A stretch of DNA of 64,000 nt, taken from contig CAZWUJ010000008.1 of NCBI GenBank assembly GCA_964636705.1, positions 1 through 64,000 of the forward strand, written 5' to 3'. This DNA is from VXRJ01 sp964636705 (lineage in GTDB: Bacteria; Acidobacteriota; Vicinamibacteria; Vicinamibacterales; UBA8438). The position numbers and the translations under genes were made by a program. The notes beneath the pieces are model-generated. The model saw nothing but the letters and a program-made list of their open reading frames with translations, did no database searches and was not told the DNA's origin. Positions 52,146 to 61,850 of this stretch are shown here, in pieces (positions within the stretch are counted from its first letter, which is position 1; each line of letters opens with the position of its first letter).

Positions 52146-53189
52146 TCAGACCAGCAGCAGCCGTTCCAGGGCGCGATCCCAACTGATCGACGCCACTCGC
52201 CCGCGCGCCGCGCCGCCCAGCCGCTCGGCGAGCCGCGCATCGTTCATCAGGCGCGCGATCGCTCCCGCGAGGGCCGGCGCGGCCGGATCGACCACGAAAC
52301 CGTTGACGCCATCCTCCACCAGCTCCGTCGGCCCCCCGCTGTCGGAACACGTCACCACCGGCTTGCCGGAGGCGAACGCCTCCACCGTGACCAGGCCGTA
52401 GTCCTCCCGCGCCGCCGGGAAGCAGACGGCGCGGCAGGTCGCGAGCAGGCCGACCAGCTCGGCATCGCTCACGTGGCCCAGCAGTCGGACACGGGAGGTC
52501 AGGCCCTCCGCGTCGATCCGGGCCGCCAGCGCCTCGCGTTCCTCGCCGTCACCCACGATGACGCAGCGGACGGATGCCGCGGCCGGTTCCCGGAGCGCGT
52601 CGAGCACCAGATGGATCCGCTTGAGCGGAGTGAGCCGCGACGCCACGAGCAGTTCGTCGCCGTAGCCGTCGCATCGGTACGGCCGGGGCGGCGGCGGCGG
52701 GTGCACCACCTCGGACGGGATGCCGCCCCAACGCGATAGCCGCTCCTGGATCGTGCGTGACTGGGCGACGAGCCGAGTGACGTTCCGGGTGAGCAGATAG
52801 CGGTCCGCCGCATGAATCAGACGGCGCCGCATCCCTTCCTTCACCCGGTTGCGCCCGGAGAGCGACGCGCTGAAGCGCGGCCACTCGTCGTAGTACTCAC
52901 GCATCCGGTGGTTCAGCCAGCAGACGTGGCGCGCGTGACGGACGGCGTAACTGGGGTAGCGGAAGCTGATCACCTGATCGACCGGCTCGCCGCCGCCCGC
53001 CTCGCCCACGTCGGTCAGCCAGTTCGAGAGGTACGCCGAGCCCTGGCGTCCGAACCGGTTCTGCGGCGTCAGCAGCAAGGTGGCTCGATGGTTCCGCGCG
53101 TTGAGCGCATCGACCAGCGCCTCTGCGATCACCAGGTGCCCGCCCGCAGCGAACGGCGGATGGGACGTGACGACGACAATCCGGGCCAC
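52146..53189 (-). CDS. GT4-type glycosyltransferase
   Basis: 347 residues from a GTG start. Two Rossmann-like halves; the C-terminal half has LLVASRLTPLKRIHLVLDAL, VIVGDGEERE, LGHVSDAELVGLL and FPAAREDYGLVTVEAFASGKPVV (E-x7-E). The acceptor is probably an envelope or extracellular glycan, given the acetyltransferase-like genes just upstream. It starts 24 bases after the stop of the AlgX-like gene. Confidence 0.87.
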   Translation of the reverse strand: MARIVVVTSHPPFAAGGHLVIAEALVDALNARNHRATLLLTPQNRFGRQGSAYLSNWLTDVGEAGGGEPVDQVISFRYPSYAVRHARHVCWLNHRMREYYDEWPRFSASLSGRNRVKEGMRRRLIHAADRYLLTRNVTRLVAQSRTIQERLSRWGGIPSEVVHPPPPPRPYRCDGYGDELLVASRLTPLKRIHLVLDALREPAAASVRCVIVGDGEEREALAARIDAEGLTSRVRLLGHVSDAELVGLLATCRAVCFPAAREDYGLVTVEAFASGKPVVTCSDSGGPTELVEDGVNGFVVDPAAPALAGAIARLMNDARLAERLGGAARGRVASISWDRALERLLLV

Positions 53190-53213
53190 GGCGGCAAGGA
53201 TACCCGGACCCGG

Positions 53214-54926
53214 TCAAGGCGCGCCCCACCACGGATCGATGAGCAATAGCGCGGGATCGCCGAGCTCGCCGCGGTTGATGCTCTCCAGATCGGGCGCGAC
53301 GCCGGCCCACGGCTCGAGCCCCAGGCGCACGCGATCGCCCGGCCGCCACGAGGCCGCCGGGGTCAGGTCGTTGTCGATCATGCTGCGGACGTAGACCACC
53401 GCTTCCCGCCCGGTCTCCTGCGCCGGGCCGTCGATCACGGCGATTGCGGTCAGATGGAGGGCGACGATGTGATCGCGATACGGCACCGACCCGGGACGGG
53501 GAACCACGCCGGCGGCCGCAACCGTCGCCTCCACGACGGCGCGCGCGCCGCCCTCCGGCAACCAGAATCCGGTCGCGGGAGGCGGAGGCGCGGCGCCGGG
53601 CGCCGGCAGATCGACTATCGCCCAGTCCCCCTGTGACAGCTCGCGCGCGGCGAACTGGTAGACGACTACGCGTGTCGCGGCGAAGCGTTCCGGTTCGCGG
53701 GCCATCGCCGCGGCCAGAAGGCGCCGCGGGGCCATGGCGCCCTGATCGTTCTGCGCAATCCGATCGACCGGGCGCCCCAGCTCTACGCTGAGCTGCTCCG
53801 CGAGACCGGCCGCCGTGCCCCAGCCCAGCACGTCCAGCGCGTAGACGTTGGTGAAGCTGTCGCCCAGAAGCAGGACTTCGGCGCCGCGCGCCGACTGCCA
53901 CGGCTCGCCCGCCGCCGTTTCCACCCGGCGCGCCGTGACGGTTTCCGGTGGAAACCGGACCTGGCCCGGCCCCAGCTCCAGCAGGCGCGCCGTGTCGCCC
54001 TCGTTCGTCACCTCGACGGGACGCGTGCGGTACGTCTCGCGCCGCGGCTCGAGCGAGACGGTAGCCTCGACGAACCGGGCGAGATCGGCGGCGACCCGCT
54101 GCATCGTTTCCGGCCGCCAGTGGGTATCGGCGGCCAGGTAGAGCGGCTTGGCGCCTTCGGTGCGCAGCGCCGCCAGGCTGGCGGACACATCGAATACGGC
54201 AACCCCGGTTGCCGCGAGATCGCGCCGGAACGCCGCCCAGGAACGATTCGTCACAACCGCCGAGGCGAAACGGGCGTCGCCTCCCACGCGCTCCGGATCC
54301 GCCGATGGCTTGACCGGGGTCGGCGCGACGATGAGGCGGATTCCCCGTTGCGCCAGTTGAGCGCCAAATGCGGCGAGGGCGGGTCGCGGATCCGGCGCCC
54401 GCGCCGAGGTGAGAGTGTCGCCGGCCGCCGCGCGGCGGCGGAGCACTCGCGGCTCCAGGAAACCCGGCCCGGTGACGTGGTCCAGGTCGGGACGATAGAA
54501 CAGCCACCCCTCGCGGCCGACCTCTACCTGGGCGGTGCCCGCCCCGAGCCAGGCGGTCATCGCCGACTGCACGATCGGGCGGACCCGCAGGCCAATCACG
54601 GAGTCGTCGGCCAGGCTCTCCTCCATTGTCGTCGCGCGCGCCAGCAGAGCCCGGTTGGCGGCGCGGATCGTCGCGAAGGGAAGACCGTCGGCCGCCGGGC
54701 GTTGCGCCTGTGGCGCCGGTCCGCTCCACACGTCCCGGTAGAAGCCCGGGTTCGACAGCAGTTGGCCGATGTGAGGCAGCGCCAGCGCCGCGATGAACGC
54801 CCCCGCGAGGAGGCGCGCGACAACCGGCGCGACGGTCGTGTGCCCCACTTCGGCGCGGGCCTGCGCGATCCGGTCGCGTTCGGCGCGCGGCAGGCGATCG
54901 AAGTCGGTTCCGGTTGTCGCGGCCAT
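53214..54926 (-). CDS. AlgJ/AlgX-like SGNH-type polysaccharide O-acetylation protein
   Basis: 570-residue protein with one N-terminal transmembrane segment (about residues 36-55) and a large periplasmic part. Features: GREGWLFYRPDLDH, LIVAPTPVKPSADP, YLAADTHWRP (Asp-x-His) and LLLGDSFTNVY (GDS nucleophile region), all typical of AlgJ/AlgX-type SGNH acetyl-esterase or transferase domains. A beta-rich C-terminal extension follows. The start at 54926 lies immediately after the stop of the MBOAT gene, so the two are coupled. Confidence 0.82.
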   Translation of the reverse strand: MAATTGTDFDRLPRAERDRIAQARAEVGHTTVAPVVARLLAGAFIAALALPHIGQLLSNPGFYRDVWSGPAPQAQRPAADGLPFATIRAANRALLARATTMEESLADDSVIGLRVRPIVQSAMTAWLGAGTAQVEVGREGWLFYRPDLDHVTGPGFLEPRVLRRRAAAGDTLTSARAPDPRPALAAFGAQLAQRGIRLIVAPTPVKPSADPERVGGDARFASAVVTNRSWAAFRRDLAATGVAVFDVSASLAALRTEGAKPLYLAADTHWRPETMQRVAADLARFVEATVSLEPRRETYRTRPVEVTNEGDTARLLELGPGQVRFPPETVTARRVETAAGEPWQSARGAEVLLLGDSFTNVYALDVLGWGTAAGLAEQLSVELGRPVDRIAQNDQGAMAPRRLLAAAMAREPERFAATRVVVYQFAARELSQGDWAIVDLPAPGAAPPPPATGFWLPEGGARAVVEATVAAAGVVPRPGSVPYRDHIVALHLTAIAVIDGPAQETGREAVVYVRSMIDNDLTPAASWRPGDRVRLGLEPWAGVAPDLESINRGELGDPALLLIDPWWGAP

Positions 54927-54927
54927 C

Positions 54928-56346
54928 TCAGAAGATGAAGTAGATGAAGGGGTTGTGCGCCTGCGTGGCAAGCACTCCCCACGCAACGAGCAACAGACCA
55001 AGGGCCGCCGCCGCTCTTGGTACGGTCAGGCGGCGCGTCCAGTCCCAGGTCTGCGGCGCGCCCCAGGTGACGAGGGCGGCGGAAGCCAGCGCGACGAGCG
55101 AGTACGGCTCGGCCATCACCTGCCCGAGCAGCCGCGCCTGATCGGTTTCCGTCGTCCATCCCGCCAGGCTCCGGAAATAGCCGGCCGCATCGCCCAGATC
55201 CGCGGCGCGGAAGAATACCCAGCTCAGCAGCACCAGGCCGAACGTCGCGCCGCACCGCAACGGCGGCGGCAGAAATGCATACAGCGAGGCGCCGCGCCAC
55301 CTCTCCGCCGCGAGCAGCGCGCCGTGGAACGCACCCCAGCAGACGAACGTCCAGGCGGCGCCGTGCCAGAGGCCACCCAGCAACATGACGACGGCGAGAT
55401 TGACGTAGGTGCGGCGCGGGCCGCGCCGGCTGCCCCCGAGGGGGACGTAGAGGTAGTCGCGCAGCCAGGAGGAAAGCGACAGGTGCCACCGGCGCCAGAA
55501 CTCGGTGATGGACTCCGCGCGGTAGGGCGAGTCGAAGTTCTTCGGGAAGACGAAGCCGAGCATGAGACCCAGACCGATCGCCATGTCGGAGTAGCCGCTG
55601 AAGTCGAAGTAGATCTGAAAGGCGTAGGCGGCCAGGCCGAGCCAGGCGTCGAGGGGAGCGACCGACCCGGCGTCGAACGCCAGGTCGGCGATCCGTCCGC
55701 ACGGGTTTGCGAGCAGCACCTTCTTGGCGAGGCCGAGGCTTATGAAAGCAACGCCGCGGGCGAACTTCGCGGCCGTGTGGGTGCGCTGCGCCAGTTGATC
55801 CGCGATCTCCGCGAACCGGATGATCGGCCCCGCGACCAGTTGCGGGAACAGGGAGACGTAGCAGGCGAAGTCGATGAAGTTGCGGAGCGGCGGGGCATGG
55901 CCGCGCGCCACATCGATGGTGTAGCTCATCGACTGGAACGTGTAGAAGCTGATCCCGAGGGGCAGCGTCACCCGCAGCGCCGTGTCGAGACCGAGCCACT
56001 CGGCGCCGAGGGCGGCCCCGACGCCGTTCAGCGTGTCGATGCCGAAGTTGAAGTACTTGAAGAAACCGAGCAGCGAGAGGTTGGTGGCGACGGAAACGGC
56101 CACCGCCATGCGCCGCCGGCGCGCCCCGGCGGCGTCCGGGCCGGCCGCGGCGATGGTCAGGCCGCAACCGTAGTCAACCACGGTTGACGCGAGCAAGAGG
56201 ACCACGAACAGCGGATTGGCCCAGCCGTAGAACGTGTAGCTGAGCAGGGCGAGAGCCAGATGACGGCCACCGTGCGGCAGCGTGTAGTAGACCAGCAGCG
56301 CGGCGGGCAGGAAGTAGAGAAGGAAGAGGTGGGAGCTGAAGACCAT
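54928..56346 (-). CDS. MBOAT O-acyltransferase (AlgI/DltB-like)
   Basis: 472-residue multispanning membrane protein that would move acyl groups across the membrane for polysaccharide O-acetylation. It begins MVFSSHLFLLYFLPA as in AlgI, and carries SFYTFQSMSYTIDV, FPQLVAGPI, FDFSGYSDMAIGLG, TEFWRRWHLSLSSWLRDYLY and the conserved His in LLGGLWHGAAWTF. The start is the ATG at 56346; no strong Shine-Dalgarno is seen. It forms a two-gene unit with the AlgJ/AlgX-like gene directly downstream. Confidence 0.92.
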   Translation of the reverse strand: MVFSSHLFLLYFLPAALLVYYTLPHGGRHLALALLSYTFYGWANPLFVVLLLASTVVDYGCGLTIAAAGPDAAGARRRRMAVAVSVATNLSLLGFFKYFNFGIDTLNGVGAALGAEWLGLDTALRVTLPLGISFYTFQSMSYTIDVARGHAPPLRNFIDFACYVSLFPQLVAGPIIRFAEIADQLAQRTHTAAKFARGVAFISLGLAKKVLLANPCGRIADLAFDAGSVAPLDAWLGLAAYAFQIYFDFSGYSDMAIGLGLMLGFVFPKNFDSPYRAESITEFWRRWHLSLSSWLRDYLYVPLGGSRRGPRRTYVNLAVVMLLGGLWHGAAWTFVCWGAFHGALLAAERWRGASLYAFLPPPLRCGATFGLVLLSWVFFRAADLGDAAGYFRSLAGWTTETDQARLLGQVMAEPYSLVALASAALVTWGAPQTWDWTRRLTVPRAAAALGLLLVAWGVLATQAHNPFIYFIF

Positions 56347-56462
56347 GGCCCGCTCGATGCAGTGTACAAGCGCCCGCCGGACCGGCCGGAGGCGTCCGGA
56401 CCGGGCGCCGTGGCCACTCCGGGGCCGCGAAACGGATAAGCTGTGCGGCAGGTCGAGGCCCT

Positions 56463-57254
56463 GTGACGACACGGAATCAATCCGATACCCCCGCTGGCTC
56501 GGGGGGCGGCATCACGGATATCCAGGAGGAGCTGTTCGAGCCCGGGCGATCGAAAGCGGCGCGCTACGCGGCGCTGGTCGTCGGGCGGCCGGGGCTCTGG
56601 GCGCTCGTCAAGTACGAGCTGATCGTCACCGCGATCAGCGCCCTGCCGGGAGCCTTCGGCCTGTTGCTCCGGTCGAAGCTGTACCCGTTGCTGCTCGGGC
56701 GGGTCGGGCGCAACGTGACCTTCGGGGTCAACGTCGTGCTGCGCCACCCGCACAAGATCCGGATCGGCGATGACGTCGTCATCGACGACAACTGCTGCCT
56801 GGATGCGAAGGGAACGGCCAACCGGGGCATCGACATCGGCAGCGGCGTCTTCATCGGGCGCGGCACGATCCTGAGCTGCAAGAACGGCGACATCATCGTT
56901 GACGATCACGCCAACATCGGCTTCAACTGCGAGATCTTCTCGGGAGGCCGCGTCCGCCTCGGCCGGCACGCGCTCGTGGCGGCCTACACCTACCTGGTGG
57001 GCGGCGACCACGCCCACGGCCGGACCGACATCCCGGTGCTCCAGCAGGCCCGGATCGCTCAGGGAATCGAGGTGGACGACAACGTCTGGCTCGGGGCGCA
57101 CGTCGTCATCTCGGACGGCGCTACGGTGGGACGCGATGCGATAATCGGCGCCGGCGCGGTGGTGCGCGGGACGATTCCGCCGTACGCGATCGCGGCCGGC
57201 GTGCCGGCGCGGGTCATCCGGGATCGCCGGGAGGATCCGGCCGGATCGGAATGA
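56463..57254 (+). CDS. Hexapeptide-repeat (LbH) acyltransferase
   Basis: 263 residues from a GTG start. Left-handed beta-helix repeats such as IRIGDDVVIDDNCCLDAKG, DIGSGVFIGRGTIL and VDDNVWLGAHVVISDGATVG, preceded by a membrane-associating N-terminal helical part. Similar to sugar O-acetyltransferases of capsule and colanic-acid clusters. Its 3' end overlaps the convergent AlgX-like gene by 41 bases. Confidence 0.85.
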   Translation: MTTRNQSDTPAGSGGGITDIQEELFEPGRSKAARYAALVVGRPGLWALVKYELIVTAISALPGAFGLLLRSKLYPLLLGRVGRNVTFGVNVVLRHPHKIRIGDDVVIDDNCCLDAKGTANRGIDIGSGVFIGRGTILSCKNGDIIVDDHANIGFNCEIFSGGRVRLGRHALVAAYTYLVGGDHAHGRTDIPVLQQARIAQGIEVDDNVWLGAHVVISDGATVGRDAIIGAGAVVRGTIPPYAIAAGVPARVIRDRREDPAGSE

Positions 57255-58326
57255 GCGGCCAGCCGTCACCCTCGGTGAATTCGCGCACCGAGAACGTCCA
57301 GATCACCATCCGCTTCCGCTCCCAGTAGTCGGGATCGGCCTGGGCGCGGCGCAACAGGTTGACGCGCGCCGCGGTCGAAGCGGATCCCCGCACGGCGACC
57401 ACGTCGACCGGAAAGCCCAGCTCGAAGGCGAGCTGCTCCGGCAGTCCGCCGCCCGTCGCATGCATGTCGTCACCCGCGTGAAACACCAGGTTGTGGCTGT
57501 CGCCCAGCAGGACGACCGGGCTGTTGGGATCCGTCTCGGGCGGCGGGCCCGGCGCGTCCGATCCTCCCGCGATGCCGATCGACCGGATCTGCAGCGTCTC
57601 GCCGGTGGCGCCATCCGGAGCCTCCCGCTCGAGGTCGCCGTTGATGGTCACGGAGCGCCAGCTCGCGATGTGCGGCGCATCTCCCGGCGGCGCGCCGTAC
57701 CACGACCGCCCCAGCAGCGCGCCCGCGAGCTGCGCGCTGGCGACCGCCACGCCGACTCCCGACCAGTGGGTGTCCCGCAGGCAGTAGAGCTGCCCGCGCG
57801 GGTGATTTCGCACCTGGAGGAAGCGCTCGGTCAGATCCAGCACCTCCACCCCCTGCTGGCGCAACAGCGTGTAGAACACCACGTGGTCCGGATCGAGGCG
57901 GGGAGGCGCCGACAGACCCGACAGATCGGTCGCGAGGCGGTCGGGATAGATGACGCTCTTGGCCGGCACCGGCATGACGATCAGCTCGACGCCCATATCC
58001 CGCAACTGCGCCCGGAAATCGAGGATCGCGGCCAGCGGATCGGCCGCCTCGGGATCCCGCGCGCGGCTCGCGGCGGCCGCGTCCGTCCCCCAGAAGGGAC
58101 CTGCCGAGATGTGGCGAAGCTCCGGTCCGAAGAACAGCCAGTCGTCGAGGCCGGGGACAGTCGTCCGTCCCTCCGCTTCCGCGCCGGCCGCCAGCGCCCG
58201 TGCGGTCTCCTGGAACCGCGGAAGGACCTCGCTCGGATCGGCCGGCGCCGGACCGCACGCCGGGGCGGCGGCAATTGTTGCAGCAGTCGCCGCAGCAGTG
58301 AACCCCACGAACCATCGCGCGTGCAT
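57214..58326 (-). CDS. Second AlgX-like SGNH-type protein, exported
   Basis: 370 residues with a signal or lipoprotein leader (AAAPAC at about residues 19-24). Motifs: LDDWLFFGPELRHIS, ELIVMPVPAKSVIYPDR, LRDTHWSG (Asp-x-His) and VVLLGDSHNLVFHA (GDS). Shares its layout with the gene at 53214-54926, but the C-terminus is short. Probably also in extracellular polysaccharide acetylation. 11 bases after the stop of the upstream lipoprotein gene, so likely co-transcribed with it. Confidence 0.8.
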   Translation of the reverse strand: MHARWFVGFTAAATAATIAAAPACGPAPADPSEVLPRFQETARALAAGAEAEGRTTVPGLDDWLFFGPELRHISAGPFWGTDAAAASRARDPEAADPLAAILDFRAQLRDMGVELIVMPVPAKSVIYPDRLATDLSGLSAPPRLDPDHVVFYTLLRQQGVEVLDLTERFLQVRNHPRGQLYCLRDTHWSGVGVAVASAQLAGALLGRSWYGAPPGDAPHIASWRSVTINGDLEREAPDGATGETLQIRSIGIAGGSDAPGPPPETDPNSPVVLLGDSHNLVFHAGDDMHATGGGLPEQLAFELGFPVDVVAVRGSASTAARVNLLRRAQADPDYWERKRMVIWTFSVREFTEGDGWPLIPIRPDPPGDPG

Positions 58327-58337
58327 GACGGCGTTCC

Positions 58338-59867
58338 TCAGGGTGCGGGGGCGCCCGACTCCGTATCGTAGTAGAGCGGCAGGGTCAGATCGCGCATGCC
58401 CATCACCAGCCGCTTCCCTTCCAGCTCGGGATGCGCATCGTAGGGCGCGAGGGTCAGCCGGTACGTCGCTCCACCCGGCCGCGCCGCGCCAGCCAGCGTC
58501 TCGCCATCGCGAATCACCCAATGCGCGACCGCGACAACCGGCGCGGCCAGCTCGCCTTCCAGCACCTCCACCACGTCGTACTCGATGGCGAGCAACCCCT
58601 CGCGGTAGGGCGCGATCGACTGCGGCGTAGGCAGCGGGACGTCCTCCCGGACGCGCACCGACACCACCGCCTCGGCCGACGCGCCGGCCGGGGCGCGATC
58701 GGCGACCGCCGGCGCCGGGACACCCCCGCCCCGCGGCGGCGGCAACGCACCCGGGGCGATCCAGGCGTCCGGATAGAAGTCGGCGGCATCGTTGTCCGTC
58801 ACCTGCCGCCACGACTCCACCGCCGTCATCGACTCGTTCAGGATGCCGATATGCACCTCCACCTGCCGGCCCCCGGCCCGGATCTTGTTGACGCGTGTCC
58901 CCACCGAGTACGGGCCGGTCAGGACAATCGCGCGCGGATCGTTCGTCCAGCGCGGGTGGTACACCTCGTAGCCTCCGAACCGGGGATCGTCGTTCACCGG
59001 CATCGTCCAGCGCTCCTCGCCGTCGAGGTCGACCACGGTGACGTTGCGGTGAGCGCCGTCGAAGAACCAGCAAAGCGGTGCCCGACCGGGCGAAAAGGCG
59101 GTCCAGCAACCCTCGCCCAACTCCCGCCACGTTCCTGCCGCGAAGTCGATCACGCCGGCCGTCGGCCAAGGGAGCAACGCCGCCGCCGTCTGCCCGTCGG
59201 CCGACAACTGGAAGCTGTCCCCGGAGACCGGCTGCGCGTCCCAGACCGTCTCGCTGACCGACGGATCATCCAGGCGATAGCGGCGAATGGCAGGGTACGA
59301 GGGAGGATCCGTCGCCCGCTCGTCGACGCCGACATAGACCCATTCGACGCCGTCGGCCGGGTCGGCCCAGACATCCAGCCCGAAGCCATCGGCCACCCGC
59401 CGCAGGCCGGTGCTGTCCCAGTTGATGGCATAGACGATGCCCTGCCGCCGCATCGTGAAGACGACGGCCTCCCCCGACGGCGTAATCAGCGGTTTCGCGA
59501 AACTGGCCGTCTCCGGCAACAGCGACCGCTCGCCGAGGCCATCGAGCGAGTCGTACGCCATCAGCCGCAGACGGTCCCCCAGGCTGACGAAATCGGTTCC
59601 GTCACCCACGTCGCGGGTCCAGGCGACGCGCACGTGCAGGACGTCGCCAGCCGGCTGCGTCGCCGCGGCGGGGGAGGATCCGCCGCCCGTGGGTTCTCCC
59701 GCGGGGGACTCCGTCACCTCGGGTTCCTCCGTGGAAGCCTCGGGTCCGGGGGCTTCTACCGGAGCGACGCAGCCCGACAGGCCGATCGCGGCGCCACCGA
59801 GGAGCGCGCACAAAATGCGGTGGAGCCCCACCGTCGAGTAGTTGTCCGTCGGCGCGGCAGTCAGCAT
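58338..59867 (-). CDS. Lipoprotein with beta-propeller-like region, unknown function
   Basis: 509-residue predicted lipoprotein (lipobox LSGC near residue 33), Pro/Glu/Thr-rich linker, then repeated beta segments like those of PD40/WD40-type propellers (SGEAVVFTMRRQGIVYAINWD, RVADGFGLDVW, SADGQTAAALLPWP, DLDGEERWTMPVN). A C-terminal region (VSVRVREDVPLPTPQSIAPYR) looks like a separate beta domain. No family recognised. Operon with the AlgX-like gene downstream. Confidence 0.72.
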   Translation of the reverse strand: MLTAAPTDNYSTVGLHRILCALLGGAAIGLSGCVAPVEAPGPEASTEEPEVTESPAGEPTGGGSSPAAATQPAGDVLHVRVAWTRDVGDGTDFVSLGDRLRLMAYDSLDGLGERSLLPETASFAKPLITPSGEAVVFTMRRQGIVYAINWDSTGLRRVADGFGLDVWADPADGVEWVYVGVDERATDPPSYPAIRRYRLDDPSVSETVWDAQPVSGDSFQLSADGQTAAALLPWPTAGVIDFAAGTWRELGEGCWTAFSPGRAPLCWFFDGAHRNVTVVDLDGEERWTMPVNDDPRFGGYEVYHPRWTNDPRAIVLTGPYSVGTRVNKIRAGGRQVEVHIGILNESMTAVESWRQVTDNDAADFYPDAWIAPGALPPPRGGGVPAPAVADRAPAGASAEAVVSVRVREDVPLPTPQSIAPYREGLLAIEYDVVEVLEGELAAPVVAVAHWVIRDGETLAGAARPGGATYRLTLAPYDAHPELEGKRLVMGMRDLTLPLYYDTESGAPAP

Positions 59868-59936
59868 CGGTTGGCGAGGGAATCTGAATTCATTGTAGCC
59901 TCTTCCTCCGAACGCCTCCCTACCCGCCACCACTCC

Positions 59937-61850
59937 ATGTGCGGCATTGCCGGCATCGTCGCCCGCGACCCGGAGCGCCCCACGTCGCCCGACCGCCTCG
60001 CCGCGATGGTGGCGACCCTGCGCCACCGCGGGCCGGACGACGCCGGCCAGATCGCGCTGCCCGGCGCGGGGCTCGGAATGCGCCGCCTCTCGATCATTGA
60101 CGTCGCGGGCGGCGGGCAGCCGTTCACCAACGAGGACGGCACGATCCACCTGGTAGGCAACGGGGAGATCTACAACCACGACGAGCTCCGCGCCGACCTT
60201 GTGGCGCGGGGCCACCGGTTTCGGAGCGGCAGCGACATCGAAGCGGTGCTGCACGCCTACGAAGCGTGGGGAGAAGGTTGCCTGGAGCGGATCCACGGGA
60301 TGTTCGCGATCGCCCTGTGGGACGCGCGCCGACGGACGCTCTGGGCGGCGCGCGACCGCGCCGGCGAGAAGCCGCTCTACTATGCAGCGACGCCGGATGG
60401 TCTGGTGCTGGCCTCCGAGATCAAGGCCCTGCTCGCCTGTCCCGACGTCTCGCGCGAGGTGGACCTCGAGGCGCTCGATCAGTTCCTGACCTACGAGTAC
60501 GTTCCCTCGCCCCGCACCATCTTCGCGGCGATCCGGCGGCTGCCCGCCGCCAATGCCCTCACCTGGCGCGCGGGCGAACTGACAATCGCGCGGTACTGGG
60601 ACGCCGCCGCCATCGCGCCGGGCGACTGGAACGACGACGACGCGGCCGGGGCGCTGCGCGAGACCCTAGAACGGGCGGTCGAGCGCCAGATGATGTCGGA
60701 CGTCCCGCTGGGGGCGTTCCTCTCGGGCGGCATCGACTCGAGTGCGGTGGTCGCCTGCATGTCCGACGCGGCGCAGCGGACCCACAGCCCCGTCAACACG
60801 TTCAGCATGGGCTTTGCCGACGGCAGCTACAACGAGCTGCCGCATGCCCGGCTGATCGCGGAGCGGTTCGGAACGCATCACCGCGAAGGGATGGTGGAAC
60901 CCGACATCGCGGCGTTGTTCGATCAGTTGATCGTCCACCTCGACGAACCCTTCGCCGACGTTTCGCTCTTCCCCACCTATCTGGTCTCGACGATCGCGCG
61001 CGAGCACGTGACGGTGGCCCTTTCGGGTGACGGCGGGGACGAGCTGTTCGGCGGCTACGACACCTACGCCGCGGAGCGTCTGGCGCGCCGCCTCGCCGCG
61101 TTCGCGCCTGGCGCGGCGCTGCGGGCGATTGCCGCGGCCGCGGCGCATCTGCCGCCGCGCGAGCAGAAGAAGGGGCTCGTGAACAAGTTGAAGCGGTTCA
61201 CCGCAGGGTTGGTGGACGCGCCGGCCGACATCGGGCACTACCGTTGGATGACGTATGTCTCGCCCGCGGTCAAGCGCGGTCTCTACACCCCGGCCCTTCG
61301 CGACGCGCTCTCCCGGGCGGAGTCGTACCGCCCGGTGCGCGACGCGCTCGGCGCCTTCGGCGGCGACGACGTCCTGAACCGCCAGCTCTACGCCGACCTT
61401 CGCCTCTATCTGGCTGATGACATTCTGGTGAAGGTAGACCGCATGAGCATGGCAACGTCGCTCGAAACGCGCGCGCCGTTTCTCGACGTGGAGGTGATGG
61501 AGCTGGCCGCCTCGATGCCGGGCCGCCTGAAGGTGCGGGGCGCGGAGCGGAAGTTCGTCCTGAAGCGCGCCTTCGCGGATCGGCTCCCAGCGTCGATCCT
61601 GCAGCGCGCCAAGGAGGGCTTCAGCATCCCGATGAAGAACTGGCTGAAGCGGGAGCTCGCGCCGCTGATGCACGACCTGCTGTCGCCGGAGCGGCTTGCC
61701 CGCCGCGGCTGGATCGAACCGCAGGCGGTCGCGAACCGGATCGCGGAACACGCGGCCGGGCGCGAGAACCACGCCCACCTGCTCTTCAGTCTGATGGTGC
61801 TGGAGCGGTGGGCGCAGGCCTGCATCGATTCCCCTCAGCCGGGAAGCTGA
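59937..61850 (+). CDS. asnB: Glutamine-hydrolysing asparagine synthetase
   Basis: 637 residues. N-terminal class II glutamine amidotransferase with Cys2 nucleophile (MCGIAG) and NGEIYNHDELR; C-terminal synthetase with the PP-loop SGGIDSS and SGDGGDELFGGYD. Besides asparagine synthesis, AsnB homologues are common in exopolysaccharide and exosortase loci, which fits the neighbours. The frame extends upstream to 58431, but the Cys2 requirement fixes the start at 59937. Overlaps the convergent oxidoreductase by 16 bases. Confidence 0.93.
   Translation: MCGIAGIVARDPERPTSPDRLAAMVATLRHRGPDDAGQIALPGAGLGMRRLSIIDVAGGGQPFTNEDGTIHLVGNGEIYNHDELRADLVARGHRFRSGSDIEAVLHAYEAWGEGCLERIHGMFAIALWDARRRTLWAARDRAGEKPLYYAATPDGLVLASEIKALLACPDVSREVDLEALDQFLTYEYVPSPRTIFAAIRRLPAANALTWRAGELTIARYWDAAAIAPGDWNDDDAAGALRETLERAVERQMMSDVPLGAFLSGGIDSSAVVACMSDAAQRTHSPVNTFSMGFADGSYNELPHARLIAERFGTHHREGMVEPDIAALFDQLIVHLDEPFADVSLFPTYLVSTIAREHVTVALSGDGGDELFGGYDTYAAERLARRLAAFAPGAALRAIAAAAAHLPPREQKKGLVNKLKRFTAGLVDAPADIGHYRWMTYVSPAVKRGLYTPALRDALSRAESYRPVRDALGAFGGDDVLNRQLYADLRLYLADDILVKVDRMSMATSLETRAPFLDVEVMELAASMPGRLKVRGAERKFVLKRAFADRLPASILQRAKEGFSIPMKNWLKRELAPLMHDLLSPERLARRGWIEPQAVANRIAEHAAGRENHAHLLFSLMVLERWAQACIDSPQPGS

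Noticed and set aside
58431..59936. N-terminal extension of asnB
   Set aside because: Class II amidotransferases need Cys at position 2 after Met removal, which fixes the start at 59937; the extension is antisense to a lipoprotein gene.
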